From positions 1 to 64,000 of the forward strand of contig NZ_JADLQQ010000014.1 of NCBI RefSeq assembly GCF_015477765.1: a DNA stretch of 64,000 nt, read 5' to 3'. The position numbers and the translations under genes are program-made. This document shows, one piece after another, positions 1 through 7,659 of the stretch. Numbering within the stretch: position 1 is the first letter of the stretch; the number at the start of each line of letters is the position of its first letter. The notes under the pieces are model-generated. The model did not search any database and was not told the origin of the DNA. It worked only from the letters and a program-made list of their open reading frames with translations. This DNA is from Nocardia transvalensis (GTDB taxonomy: Bacteria; Actinomycetota; Actinomycetes; Mycobacteriales; Mycobacteriaceae).

Positions 1-2
1 CG

Positions 3-113
3 GGAACGACTCTTGACTCCAGCGTGACCGGCTCCAACCCGCACACCGATCCTTCGGACAAACCACAACCCGGACCCACCACACAGGCTAACCCCAACAA
101 GGTCTTGACCTAA
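3..113 (+). CDS. 3' end of a CDS truncated by the window edge
   Basis: An open frame enters from the left edge and stops at TAA 111-113. The 36 visible codons encode a Thr/Pro/Asn-rich hydrophilic tail ending in NPNKVLT, like the disordered C-terminus of a secreted or structural protein. The start and main domain are outside the window, so no function can be given. It lies in the same element as the integrase genes downstream and converges on the 65-aa gene at 254-451. Confidence 0.4.
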   Translation, partial: GTTLDSSVTGSNPHTDPSDKPQPGPTTQANPNKVLT

Positions 114-218
114 AGGGGAGCCATGTGAGTGCGTTGGGGACGCGGGGGCAGGTGACCGTAGTTAGCGAGTGGCAACCTGGGTGGGATCACCTGTCGGTGG
201 GGGCTTGACGGATAGAGA

Positions 219-240
219 AAACCCGCCTGTGGGCGGGTTG
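219..240 (-). terminator. Rho-independent terminator of the 65-aa gene
   Basis: The arms ACCCGCC (221-227) and GGCGGGT (232-238) pair around a 4-nt loop. Read on the minus strand the hairpin is followed by TTTTCTC. It lies 14 bases past the stop of the small minus-strand gene. Confidence 0.6.
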
Positions 241-253
241 GGGTGGGGAGTGG

Positions 254-451
254 CTATCCCCGCACCTGGAGGTAGGCCAGGCCGAACTCGCAGCGGGGGA
301 ATTTGGCGACCAGGGCGGCGGCTGCGGCGGGTGCCGCGTCGCCGTCGTGGTCGCGGTCGTCGAAGTACTGGGCGGGCCAGATCGCGTTCTCGTCGTCGAA
401 AGCGCGGCCTTTGTCGTCGACCTCCACCAGGATCCAAGTGCCGTTGTTCAT
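254..451 (-). CDS. Small acidic hypothetical protein (65 aa)
   Basis: The ATG at 451 is preceded by a good Shine-Dalgarno (GGAAGGAGA, about 5 nt spacing) and the gene ends just before a hairpin terminator. The product starts MNNGTWILVEVDDKGR and has an Asp-rich middle (DDRDHDGD) followed by an Ala run. There is no signal peptide or membrane segment. I do not recognise the family. It sits downstream of two integrase-type genes on the same strand, which suggests cargo or an accessory protein of the integrated element. The ribosome site and terminator make it a convincing gene despite its size. Confidence 0.6.
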   Translation of the reverse strand: MNNGTWILVEVDDKGRAFDDENAIWPAQYFDDRDHDGDAAPAAAAALVAKFPRCEFGLAYLQVRG

Positions 452-523
452 GGTCGTCTCCTTCCGTTGTCCGGCTGTTCGTCCGCTTCACCATGAACGC
501 TCTCGTCGGCACGGAAGTCAACT

Positions 524-584
524 CGCGATTCGTGCCGGGAACCGTTGCACGGCAACGATTCCCGGCACAGCGGCGTGAATCGCG
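524..584. repeat. Nested inverted repeat between the integrase module and the small gene
   Basis: A 17-bp stem (532-548 with 552-568, one mismatch, 3-nt loop) is flanked by a second pair of arms, CGCGATTC (524-531) and GAATCGCG (577-584). There is no U-run on either side, so it is not a standard terminator. It could be an mRNA stability hairpin, a recombinase or excisionase binding site, or a regulatory element of the mobile element. Confidence 0.5.
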
Positions 585-630
585 GTGCCCCGTCCGCGGG
601 TGGACACCAATCTTGCCGACGGGGCGGTGG

Positions 631-1233
631 TTACCGGGTGGGGTCCGCTGCAGCGAGGAGGTGGTGCCACTGGGTGACGAACGCGCCGGTGTCGCGGTAT
701 CCGAGGTGTGCGGCGATCACCGGCCAGGGCACGCCAGCCTCGGCCAGCCATTGCCCGCACGTGGCCCGCAGCACCGCCGTGCCGGGCCGCCGTCCGCCGG
801 GCAGGTCGTCGGCGACAGCGTCGACCGCCGGTCGCCAGATCCTGCGGATGAAGTGCAGGATCAGGCCCGGCCCGCCCGCGCCGTCGATGCGGAACAGTTC
901 CTCGCCGGGGTGGGTGAGGTCGAGCCGGGCGAGCAGCTGTTCGGGCAGGACGATCGTGCGCGGGGCCGGTGACGGCGCGAGGATCCACCCTCCGTTGATC
1001 GGGCGCCACCGCTGCGTGATCCGGCACTGGCCGGTGGCGAGGTCGATGTTGTCGACCGACAGCGCCGCCACTTCGGCCAGCCGGGCACCGGACAAGACCA
1101 GGAAATCGGCCAGCACCTGCCAGCCCGACGGCATCGCGGCGACCAGCCGCTGATACTGATTGCGGTCGAGCGGGACCAGCGGCTGATACCGGGCCCGGTG
1201 GCCGGTGGCCGGGACTGTGTCGCGTCGCTCCAT
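631..1233 (-). CDS. Integrase-like protein, catalytic domain only, active-site residues lost
   Basis: The protein is 200 aa from ATG 1233, two bases after the stop of the integrase upstream. It resembles the catalytic domain of tyrosine recombinases: LSGARLAEVAALSVDNIDL matches the region of the first catalytic Arg, and a C-terminal stretch (AHLGYRDTGAFVTQWHH) matches the LGH...Y region. In that block the LGH His is Tyr and the nucleophilic Tyr position is Trp. The HxLRH box is reduced to AVLRATC. Strand cleavage therefore looks impossible. There is no N-terminal core-binding domain. It is probably a decayed or repurposed paralogue cotranscribed with the integrase, possibly acting in DNA binding or recombination control. 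The family is clear and the role is inferred. Confidence 0.6.
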   Translation of the reverse strand: MERRDTVPATGHRARYQPLVPLDRNQYQRLVAAMPSGWQVLADFLVLSGARLAEVAALSVDNIDLATGQCRITQRWRPINGGWILAPSPAPRTIVLPEQLLARLDLTHPGEELFRIDGAGGPGLILHFIRRIWRPAVDAVADDLPGGRRPGTAVLRATCGQWLAEAGVPWPVIAAHLGYRDTGAFVTQWHHLLAAADPTR

Positions 1234-1235
1234 AG

Positions 1236-1950
1236 TCAGGCGGCCTCGGCCAGGAGTGCGGTGGTGGCGTTGTGGGCCGGGGCCGGGAACCGCACGACCT
1301 TGGCGAGTTCGGCCATGGCGGTGAGGTTGGCACCGATCACCGCTGCTGCGTTGGCTGCGGCGGTGCGGTCGAGGTGGCCGTAGGTGTCGACAGTGGTCTT
1401 GATCGACTCGTGCCCCAGGTGCGCCTGCACCACGTAGATCGGCACCCCGGCGGCGAGCATCCAGCTCGCGCAGGTGTGACGCAGGTCGTGGATGCGGGGG
1501 CGCTTGCCGTGCAGCGGCTGGACTTCGGCCAGCGACAGCACGCCCAGCGTGGGTGCCCACACGTCCTTGTAGAAGTGCGAGATGCACACCGGGGTTGCCG
1601 GTGCCAACGGAGAACAGCCACTCGTCGGGGTGGCGGCCGCCGAGGACCAGATCGGTGACCAGTTGCGGGGGCAGGTTGATCGTGCGCACACTCTTGCGGC
1701 TCTTCGGCCGCCCGAGTAGTCGCTTGCCACCGGTGTACTTCCACGCCTGATGGATGCGCACCGTGCAGTTGCGGCGATCGATGTCTTTGACCTTCAACGC
1801 GGTGGCCTCGCCGAACCGGCAGCCCGAGGCAGCCAAAAACTGCACGAACACCCGCCATGGGCTGGGCGGCGCGGCCACGATCGCGGCGAACTCGTCCGGC
1901 TCCAGGAAACACATCTCGGCGCGGTAGACCTTCGGCAGCTTACTGGACAA
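1236..1950 (-). pseudogene. Tyrosine site-specific integrase, frameshifted and lacking its N-terminal domain
   Basis: From TTG 1950 the frame encodes MSSKLPKVYRAEMCFLEPDE and the first catalytic Arg region (ASGCRFGEATALKVKDID). At the G-run 1591-1594 (CCCC on the coding strand) the frame must shift by one base to continue into the second half. That half carries the conserved HDLRHTCASW and HLGHESIKTTVDTYGH motifs and ends in LLAEAA at 1236. Removing one C restores a continuous domain of about 238 aa with the full Arg/His-x-x-Arg/His/Tyr set. The usual N-terminal SAM-like domain is missing: upstream in frame there is a stop and then the tRNA-Ser fragment. The lesion could be a real mutation or a homopolymer error. 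Confidence 0.7.
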
Positions 1951-2069
1951 CGCGTGGACCTTTCGTCAGTTCGGCACCGACTGGTCCTCGTGCTGCAGTT
2001 GTTGACGGCGATGTTGACCGCTGGGCGGAAAGACTTTCGAAAAGCCGGTCCCACCAGGCATTATCCCCG

Positions 2070-2136
2070 TGGAGGACAAGGGATTTGAACTCCTGAGGGC
2101 GTTAACCCAATCCGCGTTCCAGGCGAGCGCCATAGG
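2070..2136 (-). other. 3' fragment of tRNA-Ser(GGA), integrase attachment site
   Basis: Read on the minus strand, CCTATGGCGC, an anticodon arm CTCGCCTGGAACGCGG (anticodon GGA), a variable arm and a T-arm with GTTCAAATCC lead to the acceptor 3' half TCCTCC. The 5' acceptor strand and the first part of the D-arm are absent: the bases upstream belong to the end of the neighbouring CDS. A 3' tRNA remnant beside an integrase is the usual footprint of a tRNA-targeting element. Confidence 0.75.
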
Positions 2137-2145
2137 CTGGTCAGG

Positions 2146-3114
2146 TCACTTCTTCAGGCCCGCGAGGACCTTCCTCAGCTGGTCTTTGCAGACCGTGCCG
2201 ACCTCTTCCTTGCTGGTCGGGGTCGTCGTATCGACGGACAGCTGCACGCGGGCCGACATGTTGGAGTCCAGGACCGCGCAGGTGTAGTCCAGGGAGGCGA
2301 AGCTGCTGTAGTTCTGCTCGTAGGTGGCGTAGTAGGCCTGCTCGCCGAGGCCGGCGATGGTGCCCGAGGCACGGCCGCTGCCGGTGGTCTTGGTGTCGTA
2401 GTCCTTCCAGCTGTTGAACTGCGGCGAGCTGTACTGCGACTGGAAGCTGACCTCCAACCGCAGGTCGGAGCCCTGGCTGCCGTATTTGCCCGCGCCCTCG
2501 TAGGCGGCGCGGCAGTCCAGCGAACCGCCTCCGAACGAGCTGTCGGGTGCGCGCTCGGTGTGAGTCGGCTGACCCTTGGGGTTGGGTGCCCATTTGCGCA
2601 GCACGGTCGGGTCGATCAGATTGCAGGCGTTGGTGACGTTGGTCATGGAGTAGTTGCCGTCGATCTTCTTCTTGTCCGGACCGACCACGCCGCCGCCCCC
2701 GCCCCCGTCGCTCTTGCCGGTCAGCGCCACCACGCCGATCACGATGCCGACGATCACCACCAGTCCGGCGACACCGCCCAGGATCCACGGGGTGTTGTTG
2801 CGCGGCCGCTGCGGCGGCGGGAACTGCGGGCCGGGATATCCGGGCTGCTGACCGTAGGGCGGCTGGCCGTAGGGCGGCGGCGGATAGCCGGGCTGCGGCT
2901 GGGCGTACGGCACCTGCGGTGCGCTGCGATAACTGTCGAATCCCGCACCGAGGACGGTCGGATCGGAACCGGTGACCGGTCCGCGCTGACCGCCCAGAAC
3001 CGTCGGATCGTTACCGGTGACCGGAGCGCCGGGATTGGTGTTCGCCGGCGGTGTCGACCACCACTGCACGGTCTCGTTGCCCTGGCCGTCCTGCGGTGGG
3101 TTGGTGCCTGTCAC
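2146..3114 (-). CDS. Pro/Tyr-rich membrane-anchored protein, Rv3723-like position
   Basis: The protein is 322 aa. It has a disordered N-terminal region rich in Pro, Gly, Gln and Tyr (about residues 1-103), one transmembrane helix (ILGGVAGLVVIVGIVIGVVAL, about 111-131) and a Gly run. The extracytoplasmic domain of about 180 residues has three Cys and resembles DUF3558-type surface domains. It is probably a surface protein with an outward-facing C-terminus. It lies divergent from the SRP RNA and aspC, where M. tuberculosis carries the membrane protein gene Rv3723, which supports a core-genome location. Its stop is only about 10 bases from the tRNA-Ser remnant. The biochemical role is unknown. 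Confidence 0.75.
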   Translation of the reverse strand: MTGTNPPQDGQGNETVQWWSTPPANTNPGAPVTGNDPTVLGGQRGPVTGSDPTVLGAGFDSYRSAPQVPYAQPQPGYPPPPYGQPPYGQQPGYPGPQFPPPQRPRNNTPWILGGVAGLVVIVGIVIGVVALTGKSDGGGGGGVVGPDKKKIDGNYSMTNVTNACNLIDPTVLRKWAPNPKGQPTHTERAPDSSFGGGSLDCRAAYEGAGKYGSQGSDLRLEVSFQSQYSSPQFNSWKDYDTKTTGSGRASGTIAGLGEQAYYATYEQNYSSFASLDYTCAVLDSNMSARVQLSVDTTTPTSKEEVGTVCKDQLRKVLAGLKK

Positions 3115-3239
3115 TGTTCAATTCCTCCGGTCCTGGCGCGGAAGCCCCCTCGAAACGTCGGACAGATCGTAACTATTCGGATCGCCCACGTCGCGGGGTC
3201 GGTTGTGGGGGCGGTGGGCACCGGTCTCGCCGAAGCGGC

Positions 3240-3245
3240 TACACT
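3240..3245 (+). promoter_or_regulatory. Putative -10 box of the SRP RNA gene
   Basis: TACACT lies 7 bases before the first paired base of the SRP RNA, the right distance for a sigma-70-type -10 element. No clear -35 was recognised. Confidence 0.4.
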
Positions 3246-3252
3246 GGCCGAC

Positions 3253-3340
3253 GGATCCCGCGCGGCGTGCATCCTGTGAACTCCCCCAGGGCCGGAAGGC
3301 AGCAAGGGTCAACGGGCTCTGTCGGGTGCGCGGGGTCCCC
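3253..3340 (+). ncRNA. ffs: Signal recognition particle RNA (4.5S type)
   Basis: The segment has the conserved SRP apical domain: CCCCCAGGGCCGGAAGGCAGC followed by AAGGGTCAACGGGCTC, with the GGAA tetraloop and the AGCA asymmetric loop that binds Ffh. The ends pair over 11 bp: GGATCCCGCGC (3253-3263) with GCGCGGGGTCC (3328-3338). It is the short bacterial form without an Alu domain. Its position upstream of aspC matches M. tuberculosis. Confidence 0.92.
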
Positions 3341-3484
3341 TTTCATCTCCCCGTGCGGTCTCCCGGCGGAATCCCAAAGTCGCATGCATCCCCCAATCCC
3401 CGGCGAGTAACGTGGGCGGCTGGATCGGCGCCAGAAGCCCCGGTCCGCAAACCCTGTACCTCGCTGCTTGAAAGGCTGCTCAGG

Positions 3485-4771
3485 ATGCCCCGGCAAACGC
3501 AGATCGGTTTGATGAGCCATGCGGAACTCGTGTCCGAACACGAGACGCAGACCGCGAACTACGCGACTCTGAAGACCGAGAAGCTCACGCTGGATCTGAC
3601 CCGAGGTAAGCCCGCGCCCGAACAGCTCGACCTGTCCACCGGGTTACTCGCCCTGCCCGGCGCCGACGACTTCCGCGACGGTGCGGGTACCGACTGCCGC
3701 AATTACGGTGGCCAGCACGGCCTTCCGGAGCTGCGCGCCATCTTCGGCGAACTGCTCGGCATTCCGGTGGACAATCTGCTCGCGGGCAACAACGCCAGCC
3801 TCGAGCTGATGCACGACGTCATCGTCTTCGCCATGCTGCACGGCACCGTCGACTCGTCGCGGCGCTGGCTGGACGAGCCGGTGAAGTTCCTGTGCCCGTG
3901 TCCGGGATACGACCGGCACTTCGGGATCACCGAGACGCTGGGCATCGAGATGATCCCTATCGCGATGAACCACGACGGCCCCGACGTGCACACCATCGCC
4001 GAATTGGTGGCCTCGGATGCGCAGATCAAGGGCATGTGGGCGGTGCCCAACTATTCCAACCCGACCGGCGTCACCTTCTCCGAAGAGGTTGTGCGCGAAC
4101 TGGTTTCGATGCCCACCGCGGCCCCGGACTTCCGGCTGTTCTGGGACAACGCCTATGCCGTCCACCCGCTGACCGATATCGCCGATCCGGTGCTGGACGT
4201 GCTCGGGATGGCTGCCGCGGCCGGTAATCCCAACCGCCCCTTCGTTTTCGCCTCCACCTCGAAGATCACCTTCGCCGGCGGCGGCGTCAGCTTCATGGGC
4301 GGTGCCAAGGCCAACCTGGACTGGTATCTGAAGTACGCCGGGAAGCGCAGCATCGGGCCGGACAAGCTGAATCAGCTGCGGCACCTGCGATTCTTCAAGG
4401 ATGCCGAGGGTGTGCGCGCGCATATGCAGAAGCACCGCGCCATCCTGGAGCCGAAATTCAAACTGGTGCTGCGGATCCTGGAGGAGCGCCTGGGCGCGTC
4501 CAAGGTCGCCTCCTGGACCGAACCCCGCGGTGGCTACTTCATCAGCCTCGACGTCCTCGAGGGCACGGCGGCGCGGGTGGTCGCGCTGGCCAAGGAGGCC
4601 GGAATCGCGCTGACCCCGGCGGGTGCGGCCTTCCCGTACGGAAAAGACCCGGAGGACAAGAACATTCGCATCGCCCCCAGTTTCCCGTCCTCGGCCGACC
4701 TGGAGGCCGCAATGAACGGCCTGGCCACGTGCGTGCTGCTGGCGGCCACGGAGAAGTATCTGGGCAAGTAG
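3485..4771 (+). CDS. aspC: PLP-dependent aspartate aminotransferase, Rv3722c type
   Basis: The 428-aa product follows M. tuberculosis Rv3722c closely, with shared blocks LDLTRGKP, GTDCRNYGGQHGLPELRAIF, AGNNASLELMHD, CPGYDRHFGITET and FASTSKITFAGGGVSF. That family is a fold-type I enzyme making aspartate from glutamate and oxaloacetate and is central to nitrogen distribution. The Schiff-base Lys is K260 in STSKITF. A second in-frame ATG at 3512 would remove nine residues. 3485 was chosen because AAAGG lies upstream, whereas 3512 has no ribosome site. The gene follows ffs directly and ends at a hairpin terminator. In M. tuberculosis the next gene is dnaX, but here dnaX is 44 kb away. Confidence 0.9.
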   Translation: MPRQTQIGLMSHAELVSEHETQTANYATLKTEKLTLDLTRGKPAPEQLDLSTGLLALPGADDFRDGAGTDCRNYGGQHGLPELRAIFGELLGIPVDNLLAGNNASLELMHDVIVFAMLHGTVDSSRRWLDEPVKFLCPCPGYDRHFGITETLGIEMIPIAMNHDGPDVHTIAELVASDAQIKGMWAVPNYSNPTGVTFSEEVVRELVSMPTAAPDFRLFWDNAYAVHPLTDIADPVLDVLGMAAAAGNPNRPFVFASTSKITFAGGGVSFMGGAKANLDWYLKYAGKRSIGPDKLNQLRHLRFFKDAEGVRAHMQKHRAILEPKFKLVLRILEERLGASKVASWTEPRGGYFISLDVLEGTAARVVALAKEAGIALTPAGAAFPYGKDPEDKNIRIAPSFPSSADLEAAMNGLATCVLLAATEKYLGK

Positions 4772-4777
4772 GTGGGT

Positions 4778-4814
4778 CCCGTCGTCCCGGCGAAAAGCGC
4801 GCCGGGACGACGGG
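4778..4814 (+). terminator. Hairpin terminator after aspC
   Basis: A 15-bp perfect stem (4778-4792 with 4800-4814) closes a 7-nt loop six bases past the stop. There is no U-run, as is common in actinobacteria. The right arm overlaps the first copy of a tandem repeat. Confidence 0.65.
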
Positions 4815-4872
4815 AAACCATCTATCGCTCGGGACGATGGGAAACCATCTATCCCTCCGGACGACGGGAAAC
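4804..4872. repeat. 27-bp tandem repeat, 2.5 copies
   Basis: Two near-identical 27-bp units (4804-4830 and 4831-4857, differing at two bases) and a partial third (4858-4872) share GGGACGACGGGAAACCATCT. The repeat fills the space between the aspC terminator and the convergent methyltransferase gene. The first unit grows out of the terminator right arm, which suggests expansion of a terminator segment. Confidence 0.75.
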
Positions 4873-4877
4873 GCCCG

Positions 4878-5711
4878 TCAGTGGGGTTTGTGGGCGAGCA
4901 CCGCGAACATGGTGACCGACAGGTGGATGTCGCCGGACCGGGCGCCTGCCTCGAGGTCGGCGAGCAGTTGGTCGCGCTGCTTTTCGGTGATCGCGCCGCG
5001 GGCCACCGCCATGGCCGAGATGCGGGCCACCAGCGCACCCGCGCCGACGCTGCGGTCCTGCACCAGGGCGTGCGATCCGACCTCGTCGACGACCAGGCCC
5101 GCCTGGGTGAGAAGTCCGGGCAGCCGTCGTCCCGAGAACGGGTTGGTGGTGTTGCTGACCAGCGTTTCGATCACCTCGTGCACCACGTGCCGGTCGCCTG
5201 GGTGCACGATCGCGGTACCCCAATCGCTGTCCATCACCACGGCCCGGCCGCCCGGCTTCAGTACGCGGGCGATCTCGGCGGCGGCCCGGGCGGGAGTGGT
5301 CAGATGCTGGAATACTCGCTCGCACAGCGCGGCATCGAAGGTGTCGGTGCCGAGCGGCAGGTTGTAGGCGTCCCCGGGCACGAATCGAGCGGTCGATCCG
5401 GCCTGGGCCGCGCGGCGTTCCGCGGCTCCCAGCAGGTTCGGGTCCGGTTCCACGCCGACCGCGGACCCGGTGGGACCGACCGCATCGGCGAAGGCGATGA
5501 CCTCCGATCCCGATCCGGATCCGATGTCGACCGCGCTTTCGCCCGGTTGGACGGCCAGGGCCTCGTGGGCCCACTGCCGCAACCGCCGGATGCCGGGGAG
5601 AGCCGCCTGCAGATCGCGGACGTCGATGAGCTGGTCCTGGCCGTCTCGATCGAAACGGTCCGGACGCAGGCCGGAGAGCGAGGCTGTGTGTGGTGCCATA
5701 GCGTCAGGCAT
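4878..5711 (-). CDS. Class I SAM-dependent methyltransferase
   Basis: This 277-aa protein has the Rossmann methyltransferase signature: motif I VDIGSGSGSEV (about residues 61-71), an acidic motif II region (VGVEPDPNLL), motif III GDAYNLPLG and LKPGGRAVVMDSDWG as the post-IV strand. It resembles the UbiE/Coq5-like group that methylates small molecules. The substrate cannot be read from the sequence. It is transcribed divergently from the HhH-GPD gene, with a CRP-like palindrome between them, and converges on aspC across the 27-bp repeats. No membrane segments are seen. Confidence 0.8.
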   Translation of the reverse strand: MPDAMAPHTASLSGLRPDRFDRDGQDQLIDVRDLQAALPGIRRLRQWAHEALAVQPGESAVDIGSGSGSEVIAFADAVGPTGSAVGVEPDPNLLGAAERRAAQAGSTARFVPGDAYNLPLGTDTFDAALCERVFQHLTTPARAAAEIARVLKPGGRAVVMDSDWGTAIVHPGDRHVVHEVIETLVSNTTNPFSGRRLPGLLTQAGLVVDEVGSHALVQDRSVGAGALVARISAMAVARGAITEKQRDQLLADLEAGARSGDIHLSVTMFAVLAHKPH

Positions 5712-5754
5712 GGGGACACCCTACTTGTGATCGAAACCTACGGGCGCGTAGCTC

Positions 5755-5770
5755 TGTGATGTGCGTCACT
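5755..5770. promoter_or_regulatory. CRP/GlxR-like operator
   Basis: TGTGATGTGCGTCACT matches the TGTGA-N6-TCACA consensus of actinobacterial CRP-type regulators at nine of ten positions. It lies in the divergent intergenic space between the methyltransferase and HhH-GPD genes. Confidence 0.5.
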
Positions 5771-5818
5771 CGCAGGAGCCGCACTCGGTCTGTCGTCCCG
5801 CTCTGAGATGATCGGTGC

Positions 5819-6397
5819 ATGGTGAGCCGCAAGCTGTGCCTCGCGCAGGAGCCGGAGGCGGACGAGTTGCTGTCCAGCGATGACTTCGCCCTGTTGACAG
5901 GGATGTTGTTGGATCAGCAGTATCCGCTCGAACACGCGTTCCGAGGACCGCGCAAGATCGCGGACCGCATGAACGGCTTCGACATCCACAAGATCGCGGA
6001 AGCCGATCCGCAGGAGTTCGAAGACCTGTGCGCGACGCCTCCGGCCATCCACCGCTACGGCCGTTCGATGGCCCGGCGCACCCAGGAGCTTGCCCGATAC
6101 GTGGTCGAGCACTACGACGGCAAGACGGAGAAGATCTGGACCGAGGGCGATCCCGACGGCAAGGAAGTCCTGCGGCGACTGAAGGACCTTCCCGGCTACG
6201 GAGATCAGAAGGCCCGAATCTTCCTCGCCCTGCTCGGTAAGCAACTCGGAGTCAGGCCCAGGGGGTGGGAGAAGGCCGCCGGTGCGTATGCGGAGAAGGG
6301 TTCACGCCGTTCCGCCGCCGACATCGTCGACGGACAATCCCTGCTCGAGGTGCGGGCCTTCAAGAAAGAGATGAAGGCCGCGGCCAAGAAGGGGTGA
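5819..6397 (+). CDS. HhH-GPD family base-excision-repair-like protein
   Basis: This 192-aa protein belongs to the actinobacterial HhH-GPD group. It begins with a helical region (SSDDFALLTGMLLDQQYPLE) typical of the glycosylase fold. The helix-hairpin-helix is LKDLPGYGDQKARIFLALLG (about residues 121-140), followed by Lys-rich termini. Members of the superfamily excise damaged bases. A catalytic Lys/Asp pair like that of Nth is not obvious, so the activity may be glycosylase-like or only DNA binding. Start ATG 5819 gives the expected N-terminus MVSRKLCLAQEPEADELL. It is monocistronic, followed 15 bases later by the convergent hydrolase gene. Confidence 0.75.
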   Translation: MVSRKLCLAQEPEADELLSSDDFALLTGMLLDQQYPLEHAFRGPRKIADRMNGFDIHKIAEADPQEFEDLCATPPAIHRYGRSMARRTQELARYVVEHYDGKTEKIWTEGDPDGKEVLRRLKDLPGYGDQKARIFLALLGKQLGVRPRGWEKAAGAYAEKGSRRSAADIVDGQSLLEVRAFKKEMKAAAKKG

Positions 6398-6412
6398 GGA
6401 GCCGGGTCGGGG

Positions 6413-7423
6413 TCACGCGGGCAGGTGGTCGGCGCGGCCGTTGCGGAGGGCGTAGGTGAGGCCCGGGTCGGTGCGCAGCTTCCAGTCCGGGCCGACGAAG
6501 TAACTCGCCGCCGTCTTGTCGCCGTCGATCAGGTATCGGAACCACGCCAGGGTGATGCCTGACATCGGATCGTGCGCCACGTCATCCCACGGCGTGAAAT
6601 GGCTTGCGCCCCTGAGGCAGGCGATGAACGCCGGTGCGTTGAAGCTCATCTCGTATTCGGTCCACCGCGGCAGGAATTCCGGAACGATGAAGTCGGCGGA
6701 TCCGGCGAGGAACAGGGTGGGGACACCGAGCAGGAACGTGGTGGCGTACGGCGAGGACTCGGTCGGAACCGCGCCGATGATGCGGAATTCCGGATCGATC
6801 GCCTGATAGACGTTCGGCGGCAGGCTCGCGCCGTCGATGGCGGCGCCTCCGCCGCCGGAGTGGCCGCCGATCACCGTGCGGCTCAGATCGAGCTTGCCGT
6901 GGAAGATATTTCCCGCGTCGTGGTTGGCCTTCGACAGCGCCGCGGCGGCCATGAGCGGGGCCTCGTGGGTGGAGTTGAAGAAGTCGTACGGAATCGCCAC
7001 CACATAACCCCAGCTCGCCCACAGCCGTGCACTGGCGTCGTAATTGCCGGGGTTGTTGGTGAAGCCGGGAACCCAGACGATCGTCGGCACCCGGGACATC
7101 GTCGAGATATCTTTCGGATAGTAGAAGTCCACGCCGATCATCGCGTCCAGACCGGCCGGAAATGCCTTGGTGCAGGGCATATCCGAATGATTGCCGAACA
7201 GGTGCCCGAGCCCGTTCCACACGGCATACAGGGATCCGCACGGCGACAGGGCCTGCGTGGTCTCCGTCTCGTGCGGACCGGCGGGTGCGTATCCGGTCAG
7301 CGGAGTGGCGCCGGGGTCGAAGTCGTCGGCCGACGCGGTGGGCATGCCGAGCAATCCACCGGCCAGCAGTGCCGCCACGGACAGCACCGCCGCAATGCCA
7401 CGCCGGAAGCCGAATCGACGCAT
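6413..7423 (-). CDS. Secreted alpha/beta hydrolase (lipase/esterase-like)
   Basis: The 336-aa product has a Sec signal peptide (MRRFGFRRG, hydrophobic core AAVLSVAALLAGGLLG, cleavage near ASA-DD). The alpha/beta-hydrolase core has nucleophile elbow GGHSGGGG, a likely acid in AGSADFIVP and a likely His in GASHFTPWDD. It resembles the chlorophyllase/PAF-acetylhydrolase-like lipase group that acts outside the cell on esters. The start at 7423 is supported by GAAGGG upstream and an immediate signal peptide. A longer frame reaching 7522 would put 33 extra residues before the signal sequence and was rejected. It converges with the HhH-GPD gene. Confidence 0.8.
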   Translation of the reverse strand: MRRFGFRRGIAAVLSVAALLAGGLLGMPTASADDFDPGATPLTGYAPAGPHETETTQALSPCGSLYAVWNGLGHLFGNHSDMPCTKAFPAGLDAMIGVDFYYPKDISTMSRVPTIVWVPGFTNNPGNYDASARLWASWGYVVAIPYDFFNSTHEAPLMAAAALSKANHDAGNIFHGKLDLSRTVIGGHSGGGGAAIDGASLPPNVYQAIDPEFRIIGAVPTESSPYATTFLLGVPTLFLAGSADFIVPEFLPRWTEYEMSFNAPAFIACLRGASHFTPWDDVAHDPMSGITLAWFRYLIDGDKTAASYFVGPDWKLRTDPGLTYALRNGRADHLPA

Positions 7424-7607
7424 GTACCAACCCTTCGTTCGACGATGATCGAAACGTCCGAATCCGCCTCCTCCGTGACGATCCCGGAGTCGTCGGCGGT
7501 TGACCGGCAGGAGCGTACTCAACTTCGAGACGACTGTTCAGTCTGTTTAGCTGCGACTTAACTCTGGCCGCCGGGGAGCTGAAGATCGCGGCGCCGGAGC
7601 AATGAAA

Positions 7608-7637
7608 GTGGCCCCGGTCCGAGCGGACCGGGGCCAC
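7608..7637 (-). terminator. Terminator of the MFS gene
   Basis: A perfect 13-bp stem (7608-7620 with 7625-7637, loop GAGC) lies 22 bases past the minus-strand MFS stop and is followed on that strand by TTTCATT. Confidence 0.8.
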
Positions 7638-7659
7638 GGGCCGGGCACCTATGGGGCTG

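Noticed and set aside
532..568. Standard terminator for the integrase genes
   Set aside because: The stem is long but has no U-run on either strand and is nested in a second inverted repeat, so it was listed as a repeat of unknown role.
518..1333. Long minus-strand frame overlapping the integrase-like gene
   Set aside because: It is Arg/Pro-rich with no motif, whereas the overlapping frame shows recombinase conservation.
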